A stretch of 64,000 nt of DNA from Paenibacillus curdlanolyticus YK9 (GCF_000179615.1 NZ_AEDD01000001.1:124001-188000), one strand, 5' to 3'; shown: positions 17,158 through 26,221, counted from the first letter of the stretch. The notes: a model not told the origin generated them from the letters alone. A program made the numbers and translations.

Positions 17158-19071
17158 CTAGCTGCGCTTCGTTATTTCATCCTTCAGCAGGGCCGCAAGC
17201 GCCGGTACAGCAAGCGGTCCCAGCTCCTCGCCGCTTCGTTTGCGGACCGAGACGCTGCCGCTGCCCCGTTCATTTTCGCCAAGGATGAGCATATACGGCG
17301 TTTTCTCAAGCTGCGCCTCGCGGATTTTGTAGCCTAGCTTTTCGTTGCGATCATCGACCTCGGCACGAATGCCAGCTTCCTCAAGCTGCTTCTTGACGGC
17401 GTAGGCATCGTCCAGATACTGATCGGATACGGGCAGCAGCTTTGCCTGAACGGGCGCGAGCCAGAGGGGGAAGGCGCCGGCATAATGCTCCGTCAGGATG
17501 CCGATGAACCGGTCGATGGAGCCGTATACGGCGCGATGGATGACGACCGGGCGATGCTTCAGGTTGTCTTCGCCGATGTAAGTGAGGTCGAATTTCTCCG
17601 GCATTTGAAAATCGAGCTGGATCGTTCCGCACTGCCAGCTTCGCTGCAGCGCATCGAGGATATGGAAGTCGATTTTCGGCCCATAGAAAGCGCCGTCGCC
17701 CTCGTTAATCGTATACGCGATGCCGCGAGCGTCGAGCACGCTTTGGAGCGACTGCTCCGCTTGGTCCCAGAGCGCTTCCGCTCCCATATAGTCGTCTGGA
17801 CGCGTAGATAGCTCGATTTTGTATGCAAAGCCGAATACGTCATAGATATGCCCGATTAGCTCGATGACGAGGCCGATTTCTTCTTCAATCTGGCTGGGCA
17901 GCACGAACAGATGCGCATCGTCTTGGCAAAATGTGCGAACGCGCATCATGCCGCTTAGCGCACCGGAAAACTCATGGCGGTGCACTTGGCCGAATTCGGA
18001 TAGCCGGATCGGGAGCTCGCGATAGGAATGCCGGCTGTTTTTGTAGATGAGCATATGCCCCGGACAATTCATTGGCTTGAGCGCAAATTTCGTCTCATCG
18101 ACCTGCGTAAAGTACATGTTGTCCTTATAATGGTCCCAGTGCCCCGATTGCTCCCATATCCGATTGTTCATCATGAGCGGCGTGCGCACCTCCGCGTATG
18201 CCCGGAGCCGTTGAATCTCGCGGGCAAAGCTCTCGAGCTCGTTGCGAATGGCCATGCCCTTCGGCAGATAGAACGGCATGCCCGGCGCTTCCTCGGAGAA
18301 CATGAACAGGCCGAGCTCCTTGCCGAGCTTGCGGTGATCGCGCTTCTTCGCTTCCTCGATCCGGTGCAAATGCTCATCCAGCTGCGCTTTCTTCGGGAAA
18401 GCCGTCCCGTAAATGCGCTGCAGCACCTTGTTATTGGAATCGCCCCGCCAGTAAGCGCCTGCCACATGAAGCAGCTTGAACGCTTTAATCCGCCCTGTGG
18501 AGGGAAGGTGGGGACCCCTGCATAGGTCGGAAAATTCGCCTTGCTCATAAATCGTGATGACCGCGTCGGCTGGCAAATCGCGAATGAGCTCCAACTTCAG
18601 CGGCTCCTCGCATTCCTCGAATGTTTGTACGGCTTCCTCGCGGCTAACGGCGCGGCGGACGATCGGAAGATTTTCTCCGATAATGTGATTCATCTCATAT
18701 TCGATAGCAACAAGATCCTCGCTGGAAAGCGGCTTCGCGATATCGATATCATAATAAAAGCCGTCCTCGATAACAGGTCCGATGCCTAGCTTCACGCTCT
18801 GGTTGGGGAATAATCGCTTGATTGCCTGCGCCATAACATGCGCCGTGCTGTGCCGATGAATATCGCGTCCCAGTTGGCTGTCTAACGTCACGAGCTCAAC
18901 GGCACTGTCTTGCTCGATGGGGCGATTCAGATCGACCAGCTCGTTGTCGAGCTTGCCGGCGACCGCATTTTTGTATAAGTTGGCATGCAGCGACAAAGCG
19001 ACTTCTCCCACGGTTGTTCCTTGCGTATACCTCCTGATTGCGCCATCTGGCAACGTTACGTTGATCTCCAT
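17158..19071 (-). CDS. thrS: Threonine-tRNA ligase
   Basis: Cytoplasmic class II aminoacyl-tRNA synthetase of 637 residues, full length for bacterial ThrRS. The N-terminal TGS domain (about 1-63) is followed by the editing domain with HSTAHVMAQAIKRLFP (HxxxH zinc/editing motif), then the catalytic core with MNCPGHMLIYKNSRHSYREL, RVRTFCQDDAHLF (motif 2 region) and RPVVIHRAVYGSIDRFIGIL (motif 3), and a C-terminal anticodon domain (WLAPVQAKLLPVSDQYL). The T-box leader directly upstream indicates induction by uncharged tRNA-Thr. Confidence 0.97.
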   Translation of the reverse strand: MEINVTLPDGAIRRYTQGTTVGEVALSLHANLYKNAVAGKLDNELVDLNRPIEQDSAVELVTLDSQLGRDIHRHSTAHVMAQAIKRLFPNQSVKLGIGPVIEDGFYYDIDIAKPLSSEDLVAIEYEMNHIIGENLPIVRRAVSREEAVQTFEECEEPLKLELIRDLPADAVITIYEQGEFSDLCRGPHLPSTGRIKAFKLLHVAGAYWRGDSNNKVLQRIYGTAFPKKAQLDEHLHRIEEAKKRDHRKLGKELGLFMFSEEAPGMPFYLPKGMAIRNELESFAREIQRLRAYAEVRTPLMMNNRIWEQSGHWDHYKDNMYFTQVDETKFALKPMNCPGHMLIYKNSRHSYRELPIRLSEFGQVHRHEFSGALSGMMRVRTFCQDDAHLFVLPSQIEEEIGLVIELIGHIYDVFGFAYKIELSTRPDDYMGAEALWDQAEQSLQSVLDARGIAYTINEGDGAFYGPKIDFHILDALQRSWQCGTIQLDFQMPEKFDLTYIGEDNLKHRPVVIHRAVYGSIDRFIGILTEHYAGAFPLWLAPVQAKLLPVSDQYLDDAYAVKKQLEEAGIRAEVDDRNEKLGYKIREAQLEKTPYMLILGENERGSGSVSVRKRSGEELGPLAVPALAALLKDEITKRS

Positions 19072-19130
19072 GCGTTTTCCTCCATTCTGAGCATTTTGTT
19101 TAGTGGGCTGAGCGGAACATTTTTGAACGC

Positions 19131-19434
19131 AAAAAAACGCATCTCGCCCGGAAAGGGACGAGTGCGTTCAGCTCGTGGTTCCACCCTAATTCGTCCTCTA
19201 GCGATATGCTTTCGGGCGAGAAACGCCGCGAATGCTGCTGCAAGGACCTTATTGGCATCCGCTAACGGGGATTAGCCGGTGCCGCTTACTGCCGCGATTT
19301 CACAATCGACGGGTTCAACGCCACAGCTGCAAAGGGGTAACGCCACAACCGGTTGCTGGAGAAGCTTTCAGCCGAGGCTTCTCTCTCTGGGCAGCGCGTA
19401 TAGGGCATCCTGTCTTTGGTCATCGCTTGATTTG
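19131..19434 (-). promoter_or_regulatory. T-box leader of thrS
   Basis: Read on the minus strand, the T-box sequence AGGGTGGAACCACGAGC (19187-19171) is followed by a terminator hairpin (19168-19138) and a run of Ts (to 19131). Upstream are an AGAGAG/GCTGAAAG arrangement of Stem I type and several candidate ACC specifier triplets for threonine. Uncharged tRNA-Thr would favour the antiterminator and allow thrS transcription. The exact specifier was not resolved by eye. Confidence 0.93.
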
Positions 19435-19440
19435 TTCATC

Positions 19441-19470
19441 ATCTTACAGAAATCCCCTTCCCGATGTCAA
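19441..19470 (-). promoter_or_regulatory. thrS promoter
   Basis: On the minus strand TTGACA (19470-19465), 18-bp spacer, TAAGAT (19446-19441). Transcription would begin near 19434, giving a leader of about 360 nt before the thrS start. Confidence 0.75.
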
Positions 19471-19500
19471 GGGGCATTTTACCCAATGGGCTGAAAAGCG

Positions 19501-19620
19501 TATCGCACTGCGCTTCGTCACGTCGCGTCGCGTCGGCACGTCGGACTGCGACGTAACTATGATCAAGCCGCGCTACGCTACACCGAACTACGTCACACCA
19601 CACCGTACACTACACCCTCA
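19501..19620. other. Low-complexity, non-coding stretch upstream of the thrS promoter
   Basis: First part is a degenerate run of CGTCRCG-like words (about 19509-19550); the second is an A/C-rich run of CTACRC and ACACC words (about 19572-19615). There is no ribosome site, clear dyad or plausible protein. It separates the thrS promoter from the interrupted dyad at 19628. Confidence 0.5.
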
Positions 19621-19640
19621 TTGTATCATTGCATTCCATG

Positions 19641-20861
19641 CAGGCCTGTTGATTAACCTGAAAATGGTAAAAGGACCGCACTCTCGGGTAATGGGTAGTA
19701 CCACCCACTCCACCCCCAAGAGGCGATCTTATGAATAAGTCTACTACGTTCAGCCAGCTAGTTCAAACTGCACTACCGAAAGAAATTGTGGATTCTTTTT
19801 CAAATTCGGTTGGTTATCGAGAAGTAGGGCGTAAATTCACTGTTTATGACTTATTTTTGTTTTTTGCTCAAGCGGCATCGGACCAGTGGAAAAGCTATCG
19901 CGAAGGGGCTTTGCGAGCCCCTGCCTGTCACTTGGTGAAAACCTGTTACTCTACCGTGTCCAAAAAAGCTGGAGATGTCCCCTTCGGGATTTTCAAGCAA
20001 TTACTGCACTACTTGCTTGGTCATTGCAATCGGCAAGCTAAGCGCAAGTTATCTTTGCCAAAGGAACTATTGATCTTGGATTCAACTAAAATTACAGTGG
20101 GAGCCGGCCGCCTGCCCTGGGCACCGCTGAAAGGCGAACGTGCGGGGGTCAAGTTGCATGTTGCGTACAAACCAACACAAGGGCAACCTCACCGCATCGA
20201 AGAAACCACAGGCAATCGGCCGGATTTGCTTAGTAGCGATGCCTTGCGGGATACGGATTACATCATCGTTGCGGATCGTGCTTATGCCAAATTCATTCGA
20301 TTTGATACCTATGTCCAGGAGCGGCAATCGTTTGTTATTCGCATTAGAGACAACGCTACATTCCATCAGCCTCGCCCCCGTAAGGGGAAGAAACCCGTGG
20401 GTTCTCCCATTTTGGAAGATTTCACATGCCAAATTGGAAGGGATGCGAAACGTTCGAAGCAGCGCCACCGAATTATCAAATTGCAGGATCCGAAAGGAAA
20501 CCCTGTTATTTTGGCAACCAATTTAACACGTTCGGCCGAACAAATCGCCGAGCTCTACCGCGCTCGTTGGCAAATTGAGACTTTCTTTCGATGGGTGAAG
20601 CAGCATGTCAATGTACCCGTCCTTTTTGGCACGAGCTCTAATGCAGTCTACAGCCAGTTATATATTGCCATGACCGTTTATGTTTTGCTTAAAATGCTCT
20701 TTGATCATGTCGTTCCCCATGTACACGTATCTGCCTCATTATCCTTAACCCTATTCGTTCGTGCACTTCGACATCATCATTTGGCTCCCGAATGGAGAGT
20801 GGCACTCACTACTTTTCCATTCACTTTCCCATTCCCAGTTTCTTGATAATCAACAGGCCTG
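19641..20861 (+). mobile_element. Intact IS4-family insertion sequence
   Basis: Element of 1221 bp with perfect 15-bp terminal inverted repeats CAGGCCTGTTGATTA (19641-19655 and 20847-20861); similarity extends imperfectly to about 27 bp. It is flanked by the direct repeat CATTCCATG (19632-19640 and 20862-20870). The duplication can be read as 9 bp, or as 11 bp (GCATTCCATGC) if the ends begin AGGCCT. Removing the element and one copy restores the dyad ATTGCATTCCATGCAAT. It carries one transposase gene without frameshifts, so it is probably a recent and possibly active insertion. Confidence 0.93.
19731..20846 (+). CDS. IS4-family transposase
   Basis: 371-residue DDE transposase that would cut and rejoin the element ends. 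Visible catalytic context: first Asp in LLILDSTKITVG (about 120), second Asp in IIVADRAYAKF (about 183), and the IS4 signature Y-x2-R-x3-E-x6-K in YRARWQIETFFRWVK (about 278-292), which supplies the catalytic Glu. It ends 15 bp before the right element end and is uninterrupted. The family is secure; a named IS was not identified. Confidence 0.95.
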   Translation: MNKSTTFSQLVQTALPKEIVDSFSNSVGYREVGRKFTVYDLFLFFAQAASDQWKSYREGALRAPACHLVKTCYSTVSKKAGDVPFGIFKQLLHYLLGHCNRQAKRKLSLPKELLILDSTKITVGAGRLPWAPLKGERAGVKLHVAYKPTQGQPHRIEETTGNRPDLLSSDALRDTDYIIVADRAYAKFIRFDTYVQERQSFVIRIRDNATFHQPRPRKGKKPVGSPILEDFTCQIGRDAKRSKQRHRIIKLQDPKGNPVILATNLTRSAEQIAELYRARWQIETFFRWVKQHVNVPVLFGTSSNAVYSQLYIAMTVYVLLKMLFDHVVPHVHVSASLSLTLFVRALRHHHLAPEWRVALTTFPFTFPFPVS

Positions 20862-21051
20862 CATTCCATGCAATGGCGCCTGCCAATTAAGCGTCTAAAC
20901 CTAGCTCTCGTTGCAGTTCATGCAACCGAAAACGATGAAAATAGATGGAATCTAGCACTTATTGATGCTTACGAGAGCATTCGTTGCACGGTTTGCAACG
21001 GCACGTCTCTATGAGACGTTCGGGGGTGTTTGTCATTGCACGAACTGCAAT
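20858..21051. repeat. Second cluster of RTTGCA-N5-TGCAAY dyads
   Basis: Three intact 17-bp dyads lie at 20910-20926 (GTTGCA-GTTCA-TGCAAC), 20983-20999 (GTTGCA-CGGTT-TGCAAC) and 21035-21051 (ATTGCA-CGAAC-TGCAAT). The one split by the IS would start at 20858 once the element is removed. Spacings are 52, 73 and 52 bp, the same numbers as in the array at 6602-7280, although spacer sequences are not evidently homologous. The rest of the gap to the fabV terminator (21052-21250) holds no convincing gene. Confidence 0.85.
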
Positions 21052-21251
21052 GACAAGGTGGGGCGGGCGAACGAGGCGAGGACGAGCAGGGGATGAGGGG
21101 GAGTGCGCATTGTGTTCATGTAAATAAAATGTCCTATGAATTCAGCTCTATTTTACGGATAACAGGGTTGCAAGAACTAGAATATTATGCTAGTTTCTCA
21201 GTTGATAGGTGCGAGAGGATGAGTATCTACAGTTCTAAAGAACTGGACGCG

Positions 21252-21285
21252 AAAAAAGCTGCAACGATTGCTCGTCGCAGCTTTC
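21252..21285 (-). terminator. fabV terminator
   Basis: Stem AAAGCTGC/GCAGCTTT with further CGT/ACG pairing, followed on the minus strand by TTTTTTCGC. It lies 24 bp after the fabV stop. Confidence 0.85.
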
Positions 21286-21308
21286 TCGTACATATTACTT
21301 AAATTTGC

Positions 21309-22499
21309 CTAGCGCAAATTCGGAATGTCCACGTCTGCGTTCGCTTCCGCTTCGTAGTTGATGCCGTCGGTTTCGAAGCCGAACAGCTGGAAAAACTCGC
21401 GGCGATAGCCTTCGAGATCGGACAGCTCGTACACGTTCTCGGTCGTCAGGTCCGCCCACAGTTGGGACACTTCCGCTTGAACGTCGTCGCGCATCTCCCA
21501 ATCGTCGATACGGATGCGGCGGCGGTCGTCGACAGCGGTATGAGCGGAGCCGTACAGACGTTCGTTGAACAAGCGGTACATTTGCTCGATGCAGCCCTCA
21601 TGCAGGCCTTTTTCCTTCATGACCTTGTACAACGCGGAGATGTACAGCGGCACGACTGGGATAGCGGAGCTGGATTGCGTAACAAGCGCTTTGTTGACGG
21701 AGATAAAGGAGCGCCCGCCCGTAGCGCTGAGCTTTTCGTTGATGCGCTGCGAGGTTGCTTCGAGATCATCCTTCGCGCGGCCGATCGTGCCTTCCTTGTA
21801 GACGGCATGCGTAATTTCAGGCCCGATGTACGAGTAGGCGACAGTCGTAGCGCCATCAGCCAACACGCCAGCCTGTTGCAGCTCGTCAATCCACATCGCC
21901 CAGTCTTCGCCGCCCATAACGCCGATCGTCTGGCGCAGCTCGTCTTCTGTAGCAGGCTCAATTGTAGCTGTCGTGACTTCTCCGCTATGGAAGTTAACCG
22001 TTTTGTTCGAATACGTTTCGCCAAGCGGTTTGATGACCGATGCGAACGTTTCGCCGGTTTTCGGGTGCGTGCGGCGCGGGGAAGCGACGCTGTATACAAC
22101 CAGATCGATGCTGCCGATCTCTGTGCGAATCAGGTCGATCGTCTTTGCTTTGATTTCGTCGGAGAACGCGTCGCCAACGATGCTGTACGATTTGCGTCCA
22201 GCGGCTTGCGCGGCTTGCTCGAATGCGGCGGAGTTATACCAGCCAGCCGATGCGGTGCGAGCGCCTTCCGCAGCTTTGTCGAAGTATACGCCAACCGTGT
22301 TTGCGCCGGAAGCGAACGACGCAACGATGCGCGATGCCAGACCGTATCCCGTCGACGCGCCGATTACGAGCACGTTGCGAGGGCCATGGATAGCAGGTTG
22401 AGCTTGTACATATTCAATTTGACGCTGGACTTGACGGGCGCAGCCATCCGGATGCGCAGTCGTGCAAATGAAGCCTCTTGTTTTAGGTTGAATAATCAT
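21309..22499 (-). CDS. fabV: FabV-type enoyl-ACP (trans-2-enoyl-CoA) reductase
   Basis: 396-residue NADH-dependent reductase of the FabV/TER family, which performs the last reduction of fatty-acid elongation and is typically poorly sensitive to triclosan. It begins with MIIQPKTRGFICTTAHPDGC; the Rossmann cofactor loop is VLVIGASTGYGLASRI (about 43-58), and the active-site Tyr/Lys region is YSYIGPEITHAVYKEGTIG. The length matches the family. It is a single gene with its own terminator. Whether it is the only enoyl reductase of the organism cannot be seen here; some TERs act on crotonyl-CoA instead. Confidence 0.95.
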   Translation of the reverse strand: MIIQPKTRGFICTTAHPDGCARQVQRQIEYVQAQPAIHGPRNVLVIGASTGYGLASRIVASFASGANTVGVYFDKAAEGARTASAGWYNSAAFEQAAQAAGRKSYSIVGDAFSDEIKAKTIDLIRTEIGSIDLVVYSVASPRRTHPKTGETFASVIKPLGETYSNKTVNFHSGEVTTATIEPATEDELRQTIGVMGGEDWAMWIDELQQAGVLADGATTVAYSYIGPEITHAVYKEGTIGRAKDDLEATSQRINEKLSATGGRSFISVNKALVTQSSSAIPVVPLYISALYKVMKEKGLHEGCIEQMYRLFNERLYGSAHTAVDDRRRIRIDDWEMRDDVQAEVSQLWADLTTENVYELSDLEGYRREFFQLFGFETDGINYEAEANADVDIPNLR

Positions 22500-22729
22500 A
22501 AGTACGTCCTTTCTTTATCCAGCTTGTAGGTTGGATCACAATGCGTGTAGTTCTGCCTGTATGGATGGATCCAAGCGGCAGAACGAAAGTGCCGCTTTGT
22601 ACAGATTAGCATGACTGGGAAATTTACGCTAGTTCGGGTCGTCCCTGCTAGATTGGCAGGTATGAAGCGCGTTAACCGCGCATAGGATGGGGCAGTTAGC
22701 TGCCGGAAATCAGGAGGCGAGGGGATCGA

Positions 22730-23713
22730 ATGCAGAATAGAAGCGCAGGCAATGCCCAAGGGATCGATGTTTCGCATTATCAGGGGACGGTCAATTGGAA
22801 CCGGGTTAAAAATGACGGAATCGCGTTTGCTTTCTTAAAGGCAAGCCAAGGGACCAGCTCGCGAGATTCGACGTTTATCACCAATGCGAAGGGAGCTCGA
22901 ACGGCCGGCGTTCTTATTGGCGCCTACCACTTCGTCAATGCCAAGACGACAGATGCAGCAGTCAAGGAAGCGGCCAATTTCGCTGATGCGATCGCTTCGG
23001 CAGGAGGGGCGGCGGCGTTCCAGCTTCCTCCCGCTATGGATTATGAGCAAGCGGACTCGAGCATGAGCAAGGCCGACATCAATGCGGTGGCGCAAGCTTT
23101 TCTGACGGAGACGCAAAGGCTGACCGGCGTGAAGCCGATTATTTATTCCGGCAGCAGCTTCGCGAACAATTTCGACGCCTCGTTGGGCGTTTATGAGCTG
23201 TGGGCGGCGCGTTATAGCAGCTCGCCGCCTGCCGATACGACGGCATGGAGCCACTGGACGTTCTGGCAATATAGCGACGGATCCGCGGGCGGCGTTCGTC
23301 CGAATGGCGCGCGAGCGGTTGCAGGCATTGCCGGCCCAGTCGATTTGAACGAATATGCGGGAACGGAAGATGAGCTGCGCAAAGCCTACGCCCAAGATGG
23401 CGACAATGGGGAGGACGAAACGATGACGGACGCGGAAAAACAACAAATGCAGGATTTGGCAGATCGTGTGGCGGCGCTGGAGGAGCGGGTGAATATGTCC
23501 AACAACCAGACGCCTCCTGCTTGGGCCAATGATGCGATCATCGCTGCCAAAGGCGCCGGTCTTATTACGACCTCCAATGACAAGGGACATGCGGAGCTGG
23601 TCATGATTCAAATGCTGTATAATGCCGGCTTATGCAACGCGGAGCTGGTCGCGTTCTTCCGCGAATTCAGCGCCGAAACCAAGGCTGCGATCGACGCACT
23701 CGTTAAAGGCTAG
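22730..23713 (+). CDS. GH25 lysozyme (muramidase) without signal peptide
   Basis: 327-residue N-acetylmuramidase that hydrolyses the MurNAc-GlcNAc bond of peptidoglycan. The GH25 barrel covers about 8-205 with GIDVSHYQGTVNWNRVK, FAFLKASQGTSSRD, GAYHFVNAKT, PPAMDYEQ (catalytic acids) and WSHWTFWQYSDG. A C-terminal part of about 110 residues has a short coiled coil (MQDLADRVAALEERV) and a helical domain resembling those on phage-type lysins. AGGAGGCGAGGGG precedes the ATG. There is no signal peptide, so export would need a holin or lysis; a holin gene lies at 30474. No other phage genes surround it. Confidence 0.92.
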   Translation: MQNRSAGNAQGIDVSHYQGTVNWNRVKNDGIAFAFLKASQGTSSRDSTFITNAKGARTAGVLIGAYHFVNAKTTDAAVKEAANFADAIASAGGAAAFQLPPAMDYEQADSSMSKADINAVAQAFLTETQRLTGVKPIIYSGSSFANNFDASLGVYELWAARYSSSPPADTTAWSHWTFWQYSDGSAGGVRPNGARAVAGIAGPVDLNEYAGTEDELRKAYAQDGDNGEDETMTDAEKQQMQDLADRVAALEERVNMSNNQTPPAWANDAIIAAKGAGLITTSNDKGHAELVMIQMLYNAGLCNAELVAFFREFSAETKAAIDALVKG

Positions 23714-23918
23714 CCTTGCTGACAGTATCGACAGCGCTTACCGGGCCGTTCGCGGCACAATGGTGAGCGCTGTTGATGCAATAGCGCCATAAAATTCAAG
23801 ATTTCGATCTAAAAATATTCCGATAAGTATGCTATTATTATGGACGAGCCTATTTCTCCCTTATTGGATGAGGAATGCCAGAATCGAATATCGAAACATG
23901 AAGGAGCGAAAGTGAATC

Positions 23919-24857
23919 ATGACTAAAGTTCTTGTTTTCGGACATAAAAATCCGGACACGGATACGATTTGCTCGGCTATCGCTTATGCCGAATTGAAAA
24001 AAGAAATTGGCGTTGACGCTGAAGCCATTCGCCTTGGCGAAGTAAACGGCGAGACGCAATACGCGCTCGACCAATTCGGCATCCAAGCGCCGCGCCTTGT
24101 AGAAGCGGTTGCTGCTGAAGCCAAAGAAGTTATTCTCGTCGACCACAACGAGCGCCAGCAAAGCGCGAACGATATCGCAGACGTACGCGTTATCGAGGTT
24201 ATCGACCACCACCGGATCGCTAACTTCGAAACGAGCGACCCGCTGTACTACCGCGCTGAGCCAGTAGGCTGCACGGCGACGATTCTCAATAAAATCTACA
24301 AAGAAAAAGGCGTAGCGATCCGCAAGGAAATCGCAGGCCTGATGCTGTCGGCAATCATCTCCGACTCCCTGCTGTTCAAATCGCCTACGTGCACGCAAGA
24401 AGACGTAGACGCAGCGAAAGAGCTGGCTGCTATTGCTGGCGTTGACGCTGACAGCTATGGTCTAGCCATGCTCAAAGCTGGCGCTGACCTGAGCGACAAA
24501 TCGATCGCGCAGCTGATCTCCCTCGACGCGAAAGAGTTCTCGATGGGCGGCGCTAAAGTTGAAATCGCACAAGTTAACGCGGTTGACACGAACGATGTGC
24601 TTTCCCGTCAAGGCGAGCTCGAAGCTGCGCTGAACACGATCATCGAAGAAAAAGGCCTCGACCTGTTCCTGTTCGTCGTAACGGACATCTTGACGAACGA
24701 TTCGATCGGCCTTGCACTCGGCCGTTCCGCGAGCGTAGTCGAGCAAGCGTACAACGTGTCGCTGTCGAACAACACGGCAGTGCTCAAAGGCGTGGTTTCC
24801 CGTAAAAAACAAATCGTACCGGTGCTGACTGATACGTTCAACAAGCTGCAAGCGTAG
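23919..24857 (+). CDS. ppaC: Manganese-dependent inorganic pyrophosphatase
   Basis: 312-residue family II (DHH/DHHA2) pyrophosphatase, hydrolysing PPi to phosphate in the cytoplasm. The metal ligands are visible: [17 protein letters not shown] (His, Asp, Asp), ILVDHNER and [11 protein letters not shown] (the DHH triad). [14 protein letters not shown] and the C-terminal SRKKQIVP substrate-binding stretch complete the family pattern. Length and start are standard. It is a single gene followed by a strong hairpin at 24886. Confidence 0.96.
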   Translation: MTKVLVFGHKNPDTDTICSAIAYAELKKEIGVDAEAIRLGEVNGETQYALDQFGIQAPRLVEAVAAEAKEVILVDHNERQQSANDIADVRVIEVIDHHRIANFETSDPLYYRAEPVGCTATILNKIYKEKGVAIRKEIAGLMLSAIISDSLLFKSPTCTQEDVDAAKELAAIAGVDADSYGLAMLKAGADLSDKSIAQLISLDAKEFSMGGAKVEIAQVNAVDTNDVLSRQGELEAALNTIIEEKGLDLFLFVVTDILTNDSIGLALGRSASVVEQAYNVSLSNNTAVLKGVVSRKKQIVPVLTDTFNKLQA

Positions 24858-24874
24858 GCTTGCATGCATTCGGC

Positions 24875-25090
24875 TTAGCTGTTCTCAAGGGCTGCCTGCA
24901 CGTCATGGATCATGACGTCGGGCGGCCCTTGTTTATGATGAATGGTTATGACATACCCGTCCAAATCCTTGACCGAAAAGTCCTTCCACACGCCCCAATC
25001 ATGCTCCGTCAGTTGCGGCTCTGAAACGATGAGTGCCCCATTCGCTTTGAACTCGTCATACAGCGCATCCAGCTCGTTATGGGTTTGCAC
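24875..25090 (-). pseudogene. Truncated glyoxalase/VOC-family remnant
   Basis: 71 residues resembling only the C-terminal half of a glyoxalase/bleomycin-resistance (VOC) protein: LDALYDEFKANGALIVSEPQ, EHDWGVWKDFSVKDLDGYVI. Full-length relatives are about 120-130 residues, and the N-terminal beta-alpha-beta module with half of the metal ligands is missing. No ribosome site precedes the first ATG, and its 3' end overlaps the ppaC terminator. It is probably a decayed gene. Confidence 0.7.
24886..24934 (+). terminator. ppaC terminator
   Basis: Long imperfect stem CAAGGGC.GCC.G.ACGTCATG against CATGACGT.G.GC.GCCCTTG (24886-24931) followed by TTTATG. It lies inside the 3' end of the glyoxalase remnant. 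Confidence 0.75.
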
Positions 25091-25177
25091 CTATGTTCGG
25101 TTGTAAAGCTGTGATTGAAAAGAAATTCGCTGCATGCCGCAAAGCGTTGTTATTTGCTATCGTTTGGCTTCGAATTT

Positions 25178-25199
25178 CGTTATAATATGATTCATAACG
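25178..25199. promoter_or_regulatory. Candidate DeoR operator over the deoR -10
   Basis: Inverted repeat CGTTAT (25178-25183) and ATAACG (25194-25199) brackets the -10 TATAAT (25181-25186) of the deoR-type gene. The placement suits autorepression; assignment to that protein is inferred. Confidence 0.5.
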
Positions 25200-25222
25200 A
25201 TAGAAATCAGGAGGAGTTCATC

Positions 25223-25999
25223 ATGTTCGCCCCTCATCGCCGAGAGCAGATCGTACAGCTGCTGCAGCAGCATAAGCAAGTGATCGTTAAGGACCTGGCA
25301 CGTCAGCTGAATGTTTCGGAAGGCACGCTTCGCGCGGATTTGCGCCAAATGGAGGAGGAGGGGCTGCTGGAGCGAACGCATGGCGGAGCTGTCCCGGTTC
25401 GCGCGAAGAAGCCGTCATTCCAAGATTTGCGCATGACGTCGCGGAGCGAGCTGAACGCTGAGCTGAAGCAGGTGATCGGGAAGAAAGCAGCGGAGCTGGT
25501 GCATCAGGGCCAGTGCATATTATTGGATGCGAGCTCGACGGTGCTGGAGCTTGCGAAGGCGCTTGTCGACTGCGATTATTTGACCGTAGTAACGAACGGG
25601 GTGGAAGCTGCGCTCACGCTCAATCGCAATCCGCGCATTAATGTTATTCTTGTCGGCGGCGTGCTGCGTCCGGGCTCCGGCTCGGTTGAAGGCGTGCTCG
25701 GCCGGACGATATTGGAAGAAATTCATGCGGACCTTTTCTTCACCTCTTCGCTTGGGTTCACCGTGGAGGAAGGGATGACGGACTTCAGCTTATACGAGGC
25801 GGAGCTTAAGAAGCTAATGGCAGCAAACGCAAGCAAAATCGTCGCTCTTCTGGACCATACGAAGCTTGGGCGGCGGTCGATTGCGACAAGCGTGCAGACG
25901 CGCGCGGTCCATACGATCATTACGGATGAAGGCGCCGACCCCGCTTTCCTGCGTCGGATTACGGGGATTGAGCTGCTCGTTGCAGAGTCTGCCGAATAG
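25223..25999 (+). CDS. DeoR/GlpR-family transcriptional repressor
   Basis: 258-residue sugar-phosphate-responsive repressor. The N-terminal winged helix (about 1-57) has RREQIVQLLQQHKQVIVKDL and LNVSEGTLRADLRQMEEEGL plus RTHGGAVP, the DeoR hallmark. The C-terminal DeoRC sensor domain has ILLDASSTVLELAKAL and NGVEAALTL. The start at 25223 is chosen because AGGAGG (25209-25214) precedes it; a longer frame to 25115 lacks a site. It lies upstream of the araL-like/araM pair, which it probably controls. The effector is likely a phosphorylated sugar or glycerol phosphate, unproven. Confidence 0.93.
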   Translation: MFAPHRREQIVQLLQQHKQVIVKDLARQLNVSEGTLRADLRQMEEEGLLERTHGGAVPVRAKKPSFQDLRMTSRSELNAELKQVIGKKAAELVHQGQCILLDASSTVLELAKALVDCDYLTVVTNGVEAALTLNRNPRINVILVGGVLRPGSGSVEGVLGRTILEEIHADLFFTSSLGFTVEEGMTDFSLYEAELKKLMAANASKIVALLDHTKLGRRSIATSVQTRAVHTIITDEGADPAFLRRITGIELLVAESAE

Positions 26000-26021
26000 C
26001 GGCGTTTAATAGGGTTAAGTG

Positions 26022-26060
26022 AAAACATTCAACGATATTCGTTGAATGTTTTTATTTTTT
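26022..26060 (+). terminator. Terminator after deoR
   Basis: Perfect stem AAAACATTCAACGA (26022-26035) with TCGTTGAATGTTTT (26039-26052), then TATTTTTT. Confidence 0.9.
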
Positions 26061-26221
26061 ACGACAGTATCCGTTGATCCGATTGATAATGAATGAGAAT
26101 GATAACAAAAATAAACAATCATTGACTTTCACGCCGCCGGAGACGGAAAATAAGAAAGGAAAGTAAGGATCGCCGCACGAATGCGCACGGCAAATGGTTC
26201 GCGAGAGGCAGGGCATCCGCG

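Noticed and set aside
21093-21302. Possible 69-residue gene
   Set aside because: No ribosome site, no recognisable protein, and its end is the fabV terminator hairpin.
26070-26100. Fur box upstream of the araL-like gene
   Set aside because: The sequence has TGATAAT-like words but does not match the 7-1-7 symmetry, and the genes have no iron link.
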